From positions 228,388-292,387 of the forward strand of contig VXAU01000971.1 in assembly GCA_013399695.1 (NCBI GenBank): a DNA stretch of 64,000 bases, written 5' to 3'. Both the position numbers and the translations under genes were made by a program. Below are positions 40,301 to 51,533 of the stretch, in pieces. Every line of letters begins with the position of its first letter. Position 1 is the first letter of the stretch. Under the pieces are notes generated by a model. It made no database searches and was not told the DNA's origin. It worked only from the letters and a program-made list of their open reading frames with translations. Origin of the DNA: Formicarius rufipectus. Lineage: Eukaryota > Chordata > Aves > Passeriformes > Formicariidae.

Positions 40301-40716
40301 TGGGGACTGTTGGCCTGCTGCAGGGAGGGAAGGCAGAGAACTAAATAATCTTAGGAGGTTTGTGATAGCTGAACAAGCACATGACCTGCTACCACATCTC
40401 TTGCCTGATCTATTCTTAGAGATGGGTGGATGGAAAAGGCTGAGTCATTGTCTCAGCTGCAGAAGACCAAGCTGTACAGAAGGAGCCTGCCAGCAAGGGC
40501 TTCAAGCCACACAGGACAGGAACTGCCCTATTTCTCACAGCTCTTTGTGGCACGTGGCTAATCCACTCCACCCCATCTTCTTTCCTCCGACTCATTCCTC
40601 ACCAGTCCCCAAAACAAATAACAGACTATCAGCCACAACATAATGCTGGAAGTCCTAAGCAGTTTCCTTTCAGCAAGAATTTCAGGTTTTGCATGCCTCG
40701 GTCCTTCTTGTTTTAG

Positions 40717-40758
40717 TGGAAATCATTTAGGTTGGAAAAGACTTTGAAGATCTTCAAA
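40717..40758 (-). mobile_element. Very short CR1 3'-terminal fragment
   Basis: AATCATTTAGGTTGGAAAAG followed by ACTTTGAAGATCTTCAA matches the reverse complement of the CR1 3' end. Only about 42 bases are recognisable, 400 bases downstream of the collagen exon in gene direction. Confidence 0.65.
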
Positions 40759-41154
40759 TATATGTATGCCGTGGGATATCTTTTCAAGAGATACAATTTA
40801 TTCAGAAAGACTTCAAGAATATTATTGAGTAATTTTGTCCATATTAATTTAGCATATTCATTTAGTATAGAATCCAATGATGCCATAGCACACAGTATCC
40901 CTAAAATTCTGATCTGATCAGCTTGTCCTGGCTGTTAGGTTCCTTCCTGGGCACCGATCTTTGAGAGAAGAACCTGTTACATTTTGTAACAAAGTATTTC
41001 TTCACCTTCAGAAGCTTTTGAGAAAGTAAAATGCAACAGCAATAACTTTTCCCTGAAAAGGAGCAATTATTTTAATACACTTAGCCTGACACAAGTACAC
41101 CTATGGCAAGCGCCATTAAACTGGTACCATCAAGAATGTTTTACAGGAAAAAAA
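40759..41154. other. Intron just downstream of the collagen exon
   Basis: No further coding frame or conserved-looking block. AT-rich, no repeat family recognised. Confidence 0.5.
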
Positions 41155-41164
41155 TGTTACTTAC
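41155..41164 (-). promoter_or_regulatory. 5' splice site of the collagen exon
   Basis: Minus-strand sequence after the exon is GTAAGTAACA, an almost ideal vertebrate donor. It fixes the exon end after an arginine codon, with phase 0. Confidence 0.85.
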
Positions 41165-41248
41165 GCGGCTTCCTTTTTCAGGGAAACACTGACATCCTCC
41201 ACTGCAGTCCCTGCCTCCACACGGTCCTGTGTAAGTCTTCTTTCCACC
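41165..41248 (-). CDS. COL4A6: Internal exon of a type IV collagen alpha chain (7S-domain start, alpha-6-like)
   Basis: Type IV collagens are secreted trimeric basement-membrane proteins; their N-terminal 7S regions join four trimers through disulfides and lysine crosslinks. On the minus strand the exon reads 28 codons, phase 0 at both ends. Residues 9-16 are PCGGRDCS, followed by GGCQCFPEKGSR. The four cysteines (residues 10, 15, 19, 21) are spaced C-x4-C-x3-C-x-C, as I recall for alpha-2 and alpha-6; human alpha-4 has one residue fewer in the middle gap. FPEKG and the G-x-K-x-Y stretch before PC fit alpha-6 best without gaps. The SR ending and GP before the first Cys recall alpha-4. The acceptor is TTTCCAG and the donor GTAAGT. 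The signal-peptide exon should lie upstream, beyond 64000, and the first Gly-X-Y exon downstream, below 1; neither is visible. Collagen IV membership is near certain. The paralogue is an inference (about 0.6 for COL4A6). Confidence 0.9.
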
Positions 41249-41281
41249 CTGGAAACCAGAACACACACAAAGCAAGTTAAA
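41249..41281 (-). promoter_or_regulatory. 3' splice site and branch point of the collagen exon
   Basis: Read on the minus strand, the intron ends in a T/G-rich tract and GGTTTCCAG directly before the exon. A branch-point match (TTAAC, branch A at 41277) lies 28 nt upstream of the junction, a normal distance. There is no intervening AG between branch point and acceptor, which supports this exon start. Confidence 0.8.
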
Positions 41282-44200
41282 AGGTGTCAGGATATGTGGC
41301 CCAGCACAATAAGCTTTGACCAGCAGACTCTCTAGTAAGTGCTAAAGCAAAGACCAGGATCAGATCTAGGGCTCGCAGTTGAAACCACTTTAATCTATGC
41401 TTAGAAGCAGACATGAGCAGATTTCCAATTCTAAGAGATCAATGTCCAGAAATATAAGGTTACTTTATTCATTTCCCTCCACATTTCTGAAACATCGCAG
41501 CTCCATGCTGAGCAGTATCTCACACATCTTTTTGACACATGTAAGAGATACCATATCACGGAAGCGCAGCTGTTTGGATTCTTAAGGGACGTGGACTAAG
41601 TCCCAGGTCACAATACAGCACATCCTTCTATGCATGCTCTAAATCGTTGTTGTATTTTAAAATATTTATGGGTGGACATAAAGAAAGATGTAGATATCAT
41701 ATTCAATATCATAAGCCAAACTCCTCCCTTCCCTTCTTCAATGGCTGCCTATTCTGGAGGTACACAAGACTTGCTACCAATCAACCACTGTGATTTAGAA
41801 GTCAGATTCAGCTTAAGGAGATGGCTTCAGCTACATCTCTCCTGCCTGTCTTGAACCCCCTTGGCCTGAGCTGCAAATATATGGATCACAAAATATTCAC
41901 AATTCCATGCAAATCCTCAGATGGACTTCAACAGGCAGGCCAGCTCAGATTACATTTAGTAAGTGCCTGCATGACAGGCAGCAACCACAGCCTTCTTCAG
42001 AAACGTGAACAGTGGAGTTGTTGTGCATGCTCTGGTGTGACTTTTATATCTGTAACTTAATAACTTGTAATACTGCGAAGACCAGTCTTCAGCCCACCTA
42101 AGCCCAGGGTTTGGTCTGCTGAAAATGCCCCAGCAAACTAGTAAGTAGTCTGTAAAAGGAGGAAGTGATTTCTCATGACTACTTCTGAATCTGGGTTGCC
42201 CCACAGTAATTAATACAGTCAGAAGAAAAAGAGAGAAGCACTGAAGTCTAATGGCCAGAGGAAGCCACAGCCACTCATTCAGAGCAGTTCACATGCGACA
42301 CTCCTTAGATGAAACCCCCAAGATGAAACCAGCTGTAGGGTACAGAGTCAGGCTCTGTGTCACTTGCCCCCCTCCTGGCTGGAAGAACCCTGAATCAAAT
42401 AGTCCCTTCACCTTTTCAGCCTCCTTTATAGCTAGAGCACACCATCTCATGAAAGGGAGGTGAAAGGTGTATAAACAAGCCTTCAAAATAGGATGGGTGC
42501 TCTGAACTGCTATGCTGTTGCTCAACTAGGCAGTGATGCTGCCATTGCTGCCTCTAGTGCTGACTTGAGGAGGTAAAACACAGAGAGGGACTAACGCTGC
42601 CATGCTTAGAATTTTACATACGGCACTAAGCAACCCCCTACTCAGCACCTGATGGTTTTGGATTACACTTCTTAAGAATCCACTTCTGCCTTCCCACTAC
42701 CTGAAAACACAGCTTCAGGATTTGTATTCCTCCCTGGCAGCCAAATGAATAAAAATTTGGAGCAAGCATCAAGCATTGCCTAAATCCTCCTTTGGTTATA
42801 TTTTTCAGCAGACTCTTACCCTTACTACAAGCAATAATACAAAGTTCTTAGAACAAGTTCTCATGCTTACATGAGAAGGTTCATGTCTATATCTTAACTA
42901 TTTTTATAAATTGAAATACTTTTTTTTTCAACGTTATATTTTACTTCTCATGTTTAATGAAAGAGGTAAAGTTTTCATACTGATAAAAGAGATCCACAGA
43001 ACTGAAACGGTGCCCTGAGCTATTTAAAGGTTAAGTGTTTTTTTCAGGAAATTATTTCATGGACGTAACAGTGTTCTCTGTCATGTTATGAATTCTGCTT
43101 TATGTTTAAGCTATTGTTTGGAGGAAATAATAAACCAAGGCAGTTTTATAAACTCCAGCAGCTTGCTATGGTTGATCTATTTTTAGTTAAATATTTGAAT
43201 GGTCACAAACTCATTATCTCTGTGGGTTTTTTCTCTTATAACTTATTTGCAGATGAAATGTGCATTTTTTTTCCCTAAGTATCCATCATTTTACAGAGTT
43301 TCCTCCTCAGTTCCTTTTCAGAAATTAGGAATAGTTCTATCAATTTTTATGGATGCCATGCAAATGTAAAACCTGTGTGAACATACTCCTCTGCAGGATG
43401 GGGATGCCCACTAAGGAAGAGTGTGCTAAGTAGTGCTGCAATTGTGAACAATCAATTTTGAACTTTTAGAGATCTATTTTTAACTTTCAGAGATTTGCTT
43501 TTGTTGGTGTTGTAAATAACAGTATTTCCCAGCCTAACAGTAACAAGTTGATCATGTGAATTTTCAATTTTGCCTATTGAGAAAAAAAAGAAAACAGTAA
43601 GTTTATTTATATTTTTTTAATTAGCAGAGTGATTCTAAATTTGGTGAACTGTTGCTAAGGAGAAAACTTGTGCTTTTGTGAAAAAACAAAAAGAAAAAAA
43701 GGAGGCTGCTAATGCTTATTTCAAATGGAAGTTCAAGGTCTATTGTTTGTGTACTATCCACCATACAACATTTTAATTTGCATGCTGTAACAATACCAGC
43801 AGCTAATGTGGGGACACAATTGTTTTCTTCCACAATTTTAGGAAGCTGTTTTTTTAAAAATTATTATTTTCTCATTTTGTATCCTTTTATGCACACAGAT
43901 TCTTCAGATAGTGAAGATAAAAATCTGGAAGATTCCTCAAAGGTAGGGAACATAATAGGAAAACATTTCAAACCAGCATTAATACATGTCTTCTGGATTA
44001 TATGTGGGCTTTCTTTATTATCTAATCTCCACTTCTTTACTTTTCCACTTCTAGTGGAGTGACTCTGGGAGCTTTTAGTAACACGTCCCATTTCCTACTA
44101 CCTTCCACTACCTATGAAGGTTTATCGTCTCTTGAAGATGGATTGTGGAATTATTGTTTGATCTTACCTTACTGAGAAGTTACAGTATAAAATATTATGG

Positions 44201-47200
44201 CTTACAAGCTTGTTAATGTTAAAAATTGTCTGTTTAGGATTCCTCTAAAGCTTTGTCAAAAACAATTATACCCACGGTCACTCAATCAAGATGAAGGGAA
44301 ATTATATGGACATATATCAGTCAGTAACTAGAATGCAAAAAACCCCTCCCAGTTTAAAACTTAGTGATGGACAATGTACTTTTAAAGTACTATAACTTTT
44401 TATGTCCTGAGGAAATCAGATTTCTGGGAACATAACACCAATGGTGATACCCCAATGCATTTGTTTTGATCTGAGCAGGAGGAGCCTTTTTGGTCAATGG
44501 GGAGAACAGGAAGACGTAGGACACAATTCAACCCATCCTAATACAGGCATCTAGACTGACTGCATCTCTCCCAGAAAGTACCTACTGCTTTCTCTCAAGC
44601 ATAAAGGTGGGTGGAGGTGACAAGCTTACACACAGATATCCACTCCTTGTAGAAGTGTAAGAACAAGGAGACAAAAAGTGTGCTTGCACCAGAAAGATAT
44701 TCTAGGATTTGTGTAATCAAGTTGGAAAAACTAGCTCTCAATTATGAAGCTGACTGCTGAGAAAACTTTCAATTCCTGAATTTTCTCATGTTTTGGATGA
44801 TGCCTAAGTCCAGGAATCTCTAAAAGGTCCAGAGTCTAGGCAGAGTCTAGAAATGGGGTTTACAGAATTTAAGACTTATGCAATAGGGGTACAACATCAG
44901 GATGCTATTTTGGACACCTGAGCTAAATCTCATCATAGAAAGCAGCATAGGGTAACTGGTTGAAACATGTCTACAGAGCAGATGCCCAGCTTCACATGAT
45001 ATGAACCCTACGCTAAGTGCCCAAATCTCACCCTCACAGATTGCTATGGCCTTTGAAGGGAATACTGAGTGTGAAGAAAACTATTTAAGAGTAGACATAT
45101 AGTGTCTACACAAACTGGGCTATACCATTGCATTGGTTTGCAAGCTCTCTGTGCATAAGGTGAGGTGCTGCTTAATTAGAATTAGGTTGTTGGGGAATCA
45201 ATAGTAAAGTATGGTAATTCTATCCAGAAACGTGTAACATAGATGTTCTCAGCAAGAACCACAGGGTCAGAAGGCAGCCCTTGGACACAAGACTGTCTCA
45301 TTTAGCCAACTGTAACAGTAATACCATATTGAGAAAATATTGTCCAGGTAATAAGTGTCAAAAACATCAACTTTTGGCCATAAAAAAAAATGGGACCAAT
45401 GAGGAAAAAGAAACTAGGAGTAGGCTGTATATTTGGGAGGAATATAGGCAGGGAGACAAACACGCAAGGGATACAAAACCATGGAAAAGGAAAAAAAAGA
45501 TGAACAGGGCACCCAATTAGGTCAAGAATGAATGAGGTGAGGTTATACTAAGAGCAAGAGCAGGGACACCTGCAGGCAGCAGTGGTGCTGAATTGTGGGC
45601 ACAAGCCTACTGGGAGACCCATGGCAGAGACCACAGGTCTCCTGACCAGACATATCCCTGAAAGGCTTGCTGTGGGAAGGTGGGGTAAGAAGGGATAAAC
45701 TTGTACAGAAGGACAGGTTTACACCTGTATGCCAATTGCAGGAGGAAAGGCAATAGAAGTGTAACTCAAACAAATTTGTGTAATTTATCAGATTTCTTTA
45801 TAGTGATTTTGTACAAATACTAATACGAACAACAAGATACAGAATTGTAACTCAGAGCTTCATAACAGTGATGTAGTTGAGAATTAGTACTAATAAGAAC
45901 AGCGAAATATTACTTTGCCAATTAAAGAATTATTAGGTTCTTAGAGAGAGGTGTTTGCTTTAATCAGCAGATCTTAAGTTATGTCTAACAACTCCTTTTC
46001 TAAAGGGAGAGAGTTGAATTTGTAGAGTAAGACCACCCCTCCAAAGCTTCCACTTCATCCCAGAGGCACCTAACATCTCATTCATCTCCTCCTCCTGCTG
46101 GCAGGAGGACAGTTTTGCTTCTGGTCACACATACACATATGTGTTGAGCCAGCCATGCAGATTTCAGTTTCACCTTACCCTGGGGTATGAAAACCAGGCA
46201 GAAACTACTACCCGTGAAGAGTTGGAGACAGACCCCCAGCTCTTTGGGCAAGTGGCACAGTACTGATTACATCCACAGTGCTAAAAGCTAGGCAGCTCTA
46301 GAGCTGGCTTACTTTGCTCAGACCAAGACAGAGCAGTCCAGGACAGATGAATATTTGCAATTCACTCACTGACTTCTTTTATCTACTAGCTTAGCTACTT
46401 CCACCAGGGCCCAGCTCACAGAGACTGACCTAATGAAAGATGTGGTCACATATCCTTTATTTCTAAAACAGAGCTGGAGAAGATGATGGGGTAGAAGAAG
46501 ACTGAGTGGAGCAGCTTTACTCAGGTCCATTCACTGCACACAATAGCACAGCATTCAGCAGAGTCTCTTAGGAAGCTGGAGAACTAAGTGCAGGTCTCTG
46601 CTGGAGAAAATCAAACAAACACCTGGGAAAGCTTTAACCAGCAGCCTGTGAACTAGACCAGAATGGATGGAGAAAGGGAATGAGGAAAGCAATTTAACAT
46701 AAAGGGAGAGGAAACATTTTTACAATTTTCTTTTTAACATCACTGAATCACTGTGCTGGGATGAATATATTAATTACATTCAAAGAACATGACACTACTT
46801 AAACCCAAGCAAGAAAAAACATGTAAGTGCCACCTACGTTTGTAAAGCTTGCATGTTTGCCTAGGGTAAATACTTTCTCATTTTCATGTATGTGAGATAG
46901 CAAGCATAAAATACGGGTGTCCGAAGTAAAAAACCTTTTTTCCCCCTCTTGTTTTCTCATAATGTTTTTGTCCCCAAATAATATGATCTCTGTACTCATA
47001 CACCTTCACCCAACAACAGAAAGCTTAAATGCAGTTTCCTTCAGCTAAAGTCTTAAAAAGCCCAGAAACATATATGCAGTTTTCCTTAAGCTTTTCCACA
47101 CATTAATGATTTATTTGTTGCTAATCCTGGCCATGTTTGGGTAATTGTCATCTCCGCATGCCCGTTCAAGTACCATCACTTCAACGGTTGGTATTTTAAC

Positions 47201-50097
47201 AAAGAACAAAGGCAACCAGAGGACAGGCCTCAAAGTACAGTTATAGGAGTACCAGGAAATATAAGCCATTTCCTCACATACCGGTCAAAAAAAAATTACG
47301 GAAATTATAATGAAAATATTGCAACTTGCAATCAGAGACTCTGCACACTGACATCTTCTCTGATAAAGTTTTGTAGGTTGCAGCTGTGCATTAATGTCTG
47401 TCCTGACAAGCCCCATTCTATTCATGTAAGCTTCACCAAGACAAGTTTTAGAAGGTCTGAGAGCTTACTGAACACAATCTGACCTATGACTGGGGTGCTG
47501 ACATACTGCATGCCTCTGCAGTGGGGCAATGAACTGCACATTCGAACAGCACATTCTTACGCTTCATGTGAGACTTCAGCGTGGAAGTCCCGAGAGAATA
47601 TTTGGCATGTCTGAGAGACAGCCCTCTGTGTCACCACCAGGGAGAGCAGACCAACCCACACCTCCAGTATGAACCTCTGCTTCCACATTTGACCTCCAGC
47701 TGTTGAAATGGACATTAATTTCAAATTTGGTTTATATAGCCCTGACATAGAAACATTAATTTTTTGCTTCCTTCAAAAGAAAGAAGGTAAAATAAAGCAG
47801 GAGTATGATAGAGTAGTCCTGCTGTTGATTAACCAGAGAAGAACTTCATTGGATTCAAATGTCACAGCACAGTTGTATTTCCTCAAAACCAACATTTTAC
47901 TCCTTAGAGTTGAACACACTCGTCGCCTGCTGCCAAACTTACTTCTCTAGAAACATGTGTAAACAACCATTCAAAACAACTATGGAGATCGCTGTCAGCA
48001 GAGCAGGGGAGGCTCGGAGTGCTCAGTAACAGATGTGGTCTCTCCTCGGAGTTACAATGTCAAAGAAGAAACCAGTTATCTGAAACCACCTGCCCACAGT
48101 CCAGCAGCTACCAGTGCACTGGACAGTAAGACCACTGTGAAGACCCTAACTGTCAAGGGAAAGGGAGCGATAAATTGGCACAGTCAGAGAGGAAGGAAAA
48201 GATGTGGGCGTGGATCCTCTCTCCAACTGTTCTGAGAATTAGTTAGCTAAGAACTAATTCTTTCTTTCATATTTGAATGAGAGCCAGGGCCTTTTCTAGA
48301 TGGGATGCATGGCAACTGGAATAATTTAGTGTGTGACCTCAAAATCTTCTGAATGTTTACACTACCCACCAAAAGCAGGGGGAGCAATACATTTAAATTA
48401 CCTTCAATGAAAAAAAAAACACAACAACCAAACAAGAAACTGGAGAAGGAAACTTGTCTCAGGAGAAACATGAAGAGACTTACCACCAGCTGTACAATGA
48501 GAACTGGTCTCAGAACCATTCTCAATGCAAGGAATTATCAACTGCTGTTGAGTTTCACGTTGTCTTCCTCTTGTGATGGAGTGTATAGAGAAAATCAGGA
48601 AGCAGGATGCCAAGAAAGCAAGCGGCTTATTTCGGTTCTGAATCCTGATGGGCATGGGAATGTCAACAGTGGAGGAGTATTTAAAAGCACTACTGCTCCC
48701 AGGGACTGGGATACCTGTGTTTGATGTTTGGGGTGAGGTAAGGAAGGGCAAGAGAATATGATGTGTCTGGTGCTGAGAAGACCCCAACAGATAGAAACTT
48801 GTCTTCTCAAGTGTGTCTCAGTAAGTATGTTTGAGCCAGCGATGGGAAACATGCATTCTGTATCTCTCAGAAGTGAGGCTATAAAAGACTTTCCTCTTAT
48901 GGACTGGCTTGTGACTCTTGATTATATGAACCTTCTGGCACACAGCCTTGACTTGAAGGCTGCATTGTTTCATTTCACAGTGAAACTTCATGGCTCCACA
49001 AGTTCTCTTTATTTGAGGTACTAATTTACCATCCCCTTTTCAAAATAAAAAGTTCTTTTATGGCAGTTTGGAGACATTGCCATGGAAAAATGGCAGAAGC
49101 CAGACAAGATACAGTGTGAACTTATTCTTCACATTTTCATAAAACCAGTTCTAATTGTCTGGCTTTCATCCAAACACATATTTACCCAACAAAACAGATG
49201 GAATCCAGAAGGAGCTGCTCTGATAAGGTAGGCATTAAAAATAACTCCAAAAAAGTATGGTCTCTAAGAGGCTCAGTCAGAGAGTAATTCCTAAAAGCTG
49301 CCTAAATATAAAGTGCACATATTTGAATAACCATCCAGGGGTCTTTCCCACTCACCCAATGTGAATTTGTTTGCCAACAGCACACTTCCAAGCAAGCAGG
49401 GTATGCTGTGGTATCATTTTCTATAAAGAAGTCAGTGAATAGGAGTCTCATATTTTACAGGTAATTCAGTTATGCCTTTTTTCCCCTCCCAGAGATGATT
49501 ATATGCTATCCTAAGGAAGAGACTAGAATATAAGATGGGAAAACCCAGTTAAAACACTTTAAATTGTCAAACAATAAAAAGCAGCCACCACTGTAAAAAA
49601 ATATATCACTCCACCTTATTTTTGAAGAATCTGTAATGCCATAGGAAAGTGAACCCTAAAAAGCAGCCACAGGTATCTGCATGAAAGTGCTTCAGCTTTC
49701 AGGAGCTCATGAAGAAGGGTTAAGATGCAAAAAACAAACTGCACCCAGAAAAGGAAGAAAAATGTCATCTGATAGTTCTCTATTTTAGGGATAGGTAACT
49801 TACCTGCCTAAAAAAGTGACAAAAGTTGTCTTGGTCATTGACTAAGGCTTGAATATGTGCTAGAAAAAGAGAGGTGATGCTGCAGGCAAACTAAGCTCTT
49901 TAAAGAGTGTGTAGCTGCGGCTAAAAATACCTCTTACATCTTATAAAGGGACAAATATTTCACAGCCATCAACTGATACCTGTGGCCCACAGTGATTACA
50001 GAGGGACAATAAAAACGTTGCTCAGTTTTACCAAGGCCAGAATTGGCTTTGTTTGTAGAAAAAAACCTCCACAGTTATGAGCCTGGTAAGACTTTGC
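41282..50097. other. Intronic sequence, no gene recognised
   Basis: About 8.8 kb of AT-rich DNA. I noted only homopolymers, a 15-base hyphenated palindrome around GTACTTT-T-AAAGTAC near 44378, and an A/C run (48410-48435). ORFs on both strands at 48035-48852 overlap each other without any recognisable product. Confidence 0.5.
48410..48435. repeat. A/C-only tract
   Basis: A11 followed by CACAACAACCAAACAA; no G or T for 26 bases. Confidence 0.8.
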
Positions 50098-50760
50098 TGT
50101 GGTTTAAAACCAGCTGGGAATTAAACTCCACATAAGCTGCTCCCCTTTCCCCTGCCCCACTCTGGTGAGAGAGGGGCAAAGGCAGAGACTATGACTTGAC
50201 ACAACAATTTACTGAACACAAACAGGAATGGGATGAGAAAGGAACAGTAACAGCAGCAACATTAATAACAAAAGTATACAAAAGAGAGAGTGATTTACAC
50301 ACAGAAAGGTGCTCACCACTTTGACCCAGTTCTGCATGCCCGCCAAGACAAGATGGCAGATGTTTCTGCAGCTGGTGCCACGTGGCCTCCTGAGACAGCA
50401 GAGTGAATGGCAGATGTCACCTCAGCCCGGCGGGGACACACCGCCTACTGCTGTTCCCCGAGACCACGCCAACAAAAAACAAGGACAGACAACCCTCCTT
50501 CCCAAGCTGCTCCGCTGCAGCTCCTTCCAGCACTGGTGCCCATGGTGCACGCACCTGGCTGGGTTTGGCAGTACTGGGCTGGGCTGGGCTCAGTTGGGCT
50601 CCATTTGGCTTGGCTCTATCCAGCTCACCTGTGTTTGCCGCTTGGAGTTGTGTTCTCCGGAGGGAAAGAGAACAAAACAGCACACTTTCCACTGTGCATT
50701 CCCTTTTCTTCCCCCCAAAGCCATGCTCTTCTATAGCCGATGACTTTTTTCACAGACATA
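50098..50760 (-). mobile_element. ERV LTR-like sequence, antisense orientation, incomplete
   Basis: It starts TGTGGTTTAAAACCAGC followed by a C-rich segment and a T/A-rich segment, the reverse complement of the 3' end of a common songbird ERV LTR type that ends in TTTAAACCACA. On the minus strand a TATA-like box lies near 50733. A degenerate GGGCT pentamer array is at 50576-50615. The expected other terminus (an AAACCAGNACA-type end) is not found before 50848, so the right boundary is uncertain. ORFs at 50309-50816 come from this GC-rich LTR and encode nothing recognisable. Confidence 0.55.
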
Positions 50761-50843
50761 GTTTTAGTGTCTTAGTAAGAGACTTACAAGCCGTAGCTGT
50801 TAATAAGACAACCTGACTGCATCAAAAACAAAAATGAGAGTTT

Positions 50844-50848
50844 ATTCC
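50844..50848. repeat. Target-site duplication, left copy (ATTCC)
   Basis: ATTCC directly precedes the LTR and is repeated directly after it at 51529-51533. Confidence 0.85.
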
Positions 50849-51171
50849 TGTCCTGGTTTTAGTAGCCAGGATTAGTTTGTCACTGTGTGGGTGTGTATTC
50901 TAAAGCCTCTATGCCACTTTTTCCCACGAACTGCTCACAATGGCACATCAGCAGCTATTGTCTAAGGGACAGCACACCCCTCAGGCTGCAGGCTGGGTGT
51001 TTTGGAACTTCTGTGAGATAAGAAAGTTCTCTTGCCTCCACACCCACCTGAGTGGTCATATCTGCTAATGGGGCATCAGGGATGCCAAAAATATGCCATT
51101 GTTCACCTCACAGAGTAAATCACCCATTGTTTAAGTCTCCGCCCTGGGGGAGGGACTGGGTGGAGCCTAAG

Positions 51172-51184
51172 TGAATATAAGCTG
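51172..51184 (+). promoter_or_regulatory. LTR TATA box
   Basis: TGAATATAAGCTG, preceded about 25 bases upstream by a G-rich stretch (GGGGGAGGGACTGGG). It is in the expected place for the U3 promoter of this LTR. Present activity is unknown. Confidence 0.6.
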
Positions 51185-51449
51185 TGGCTTTGGACCTGGA
51201 AGCTCTCCTCAGCTCCAGAGGAGGACCAGAGCAGCAAGCAGACAGAGTGCCACCAAATTGCAACCATCACTTTCACCAGCAGGTACTTTGTTTCCTTTTT
51301 ACTCTGAACTCAGGGGGGGCCACGTGGTGCTCAGCACAGAGTTGGTGAGCTCCACTCTGCTTATGCCCCACTGTGTTGGGCTGTACATTTGGTGTTTTTC
51401 GTGGCACAAACAATTTTCCTTCTGTTTCAGTGTATTTTTGTGATCTTTT

Positions 51450-51455
51450 AATAAA
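51450..51455 (+). terminator. LTR polyadenylation signal
   Basis: AATAAA about 270 bases after the TATA box, inside the LTR's R region. It is antisense to the collagen transcript, so it should not end that transcript. Confidence 0.6.
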
Positions 51456-51528
51456 TTGTTATTCTGACTTGCAATCCCATTCTGAGTTGGATTCATTTCT
51501 CCTACTGGTTTAATTCTAAACCAGCACA

Positions 51529-51533
51529 ATTCC
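51529..51533. repeat. Target-site duplication, right copy (ATTCC)
   Basis: Direct copy of bases 50844-50848 right after the LTR end. Confidence 0.85.

Larger units (their letters stand above)
36354..40716. other. Intronic sequence, simple repeats only
   Basis: AT-rich DNA with T/G tracts at 36565-36603 and 37297-37365. The section 37550-38640 is slightly GC-richer with overlapping small ORFs that match nothing I know. The 138-codon minus ORF at 39477-39893 also lacks recognisable features. Confidence 0.5.
1..41164 (-). other. COL4A6: Downstream intron of the collagen IV gene (partial, at least 41.1 kb)
   Basis: Minus-strand intron following the 7S exon. No Gly-X-Y reading frame appears on either strand, so the next coding exon lies outside the window. 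It contains CR1 copies in both orientations, simple repeats and a few CpG-richer blocks listed separately. That it is one uninterrupted intron is inferred from the lack of recognisable exons; a nested non-coding gene cannot be excluded. Confidence 0.75.
50849..51528 (+). mobile_element. Solo ERV LTR (680 bp), ERVL-like
   Basis: It begins TGTCCTGGTTTTAG and ends CTAAACCAGCACA, imperfect inverted termini with TG...CA ends. A TATA box (TATAAG, 51176-51181) follows a GC-rich stretch, and AATAAA lies at 51450-51455 with T/G-rich sequence nearby, so U3-R-U5 runs plus. It is flanked by the 5-bp duplication ATTCC; 5 bp is usual for ERVL-type integrases. No gag, pol or env sequence is present next to it, so it is a solo LTR left by recombination between two LTRs. 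It is antisense to the collagen gene. Confidence 0.92.

Noticed and set aside
40218..40643. 141-codon ORF on the plus strand
   Set aside because: No family resemblance; likely a chance opening in GC-richer intron.
44714..44738. AATCAAGTTGGAAAAACTAG, CR1-like
   Set aside because: Too short and lacks flanking CR1 sequence.
48247..48525. Minus-strand hydrophobic ORF upstream of the collagen exon, considered as the signal-peptide exon
   Set aside because: Hydrophobic stretch is followed by unrelated sequence, no good donor after a signal-cleavage-like end, and T-rich DNA produces such stretches by chance.
50309..50816. Overlapping 109-144-codon ORFs
   Set aside because: They lie in a GC-rich LTR-like sequence and encode nothing recognisable.
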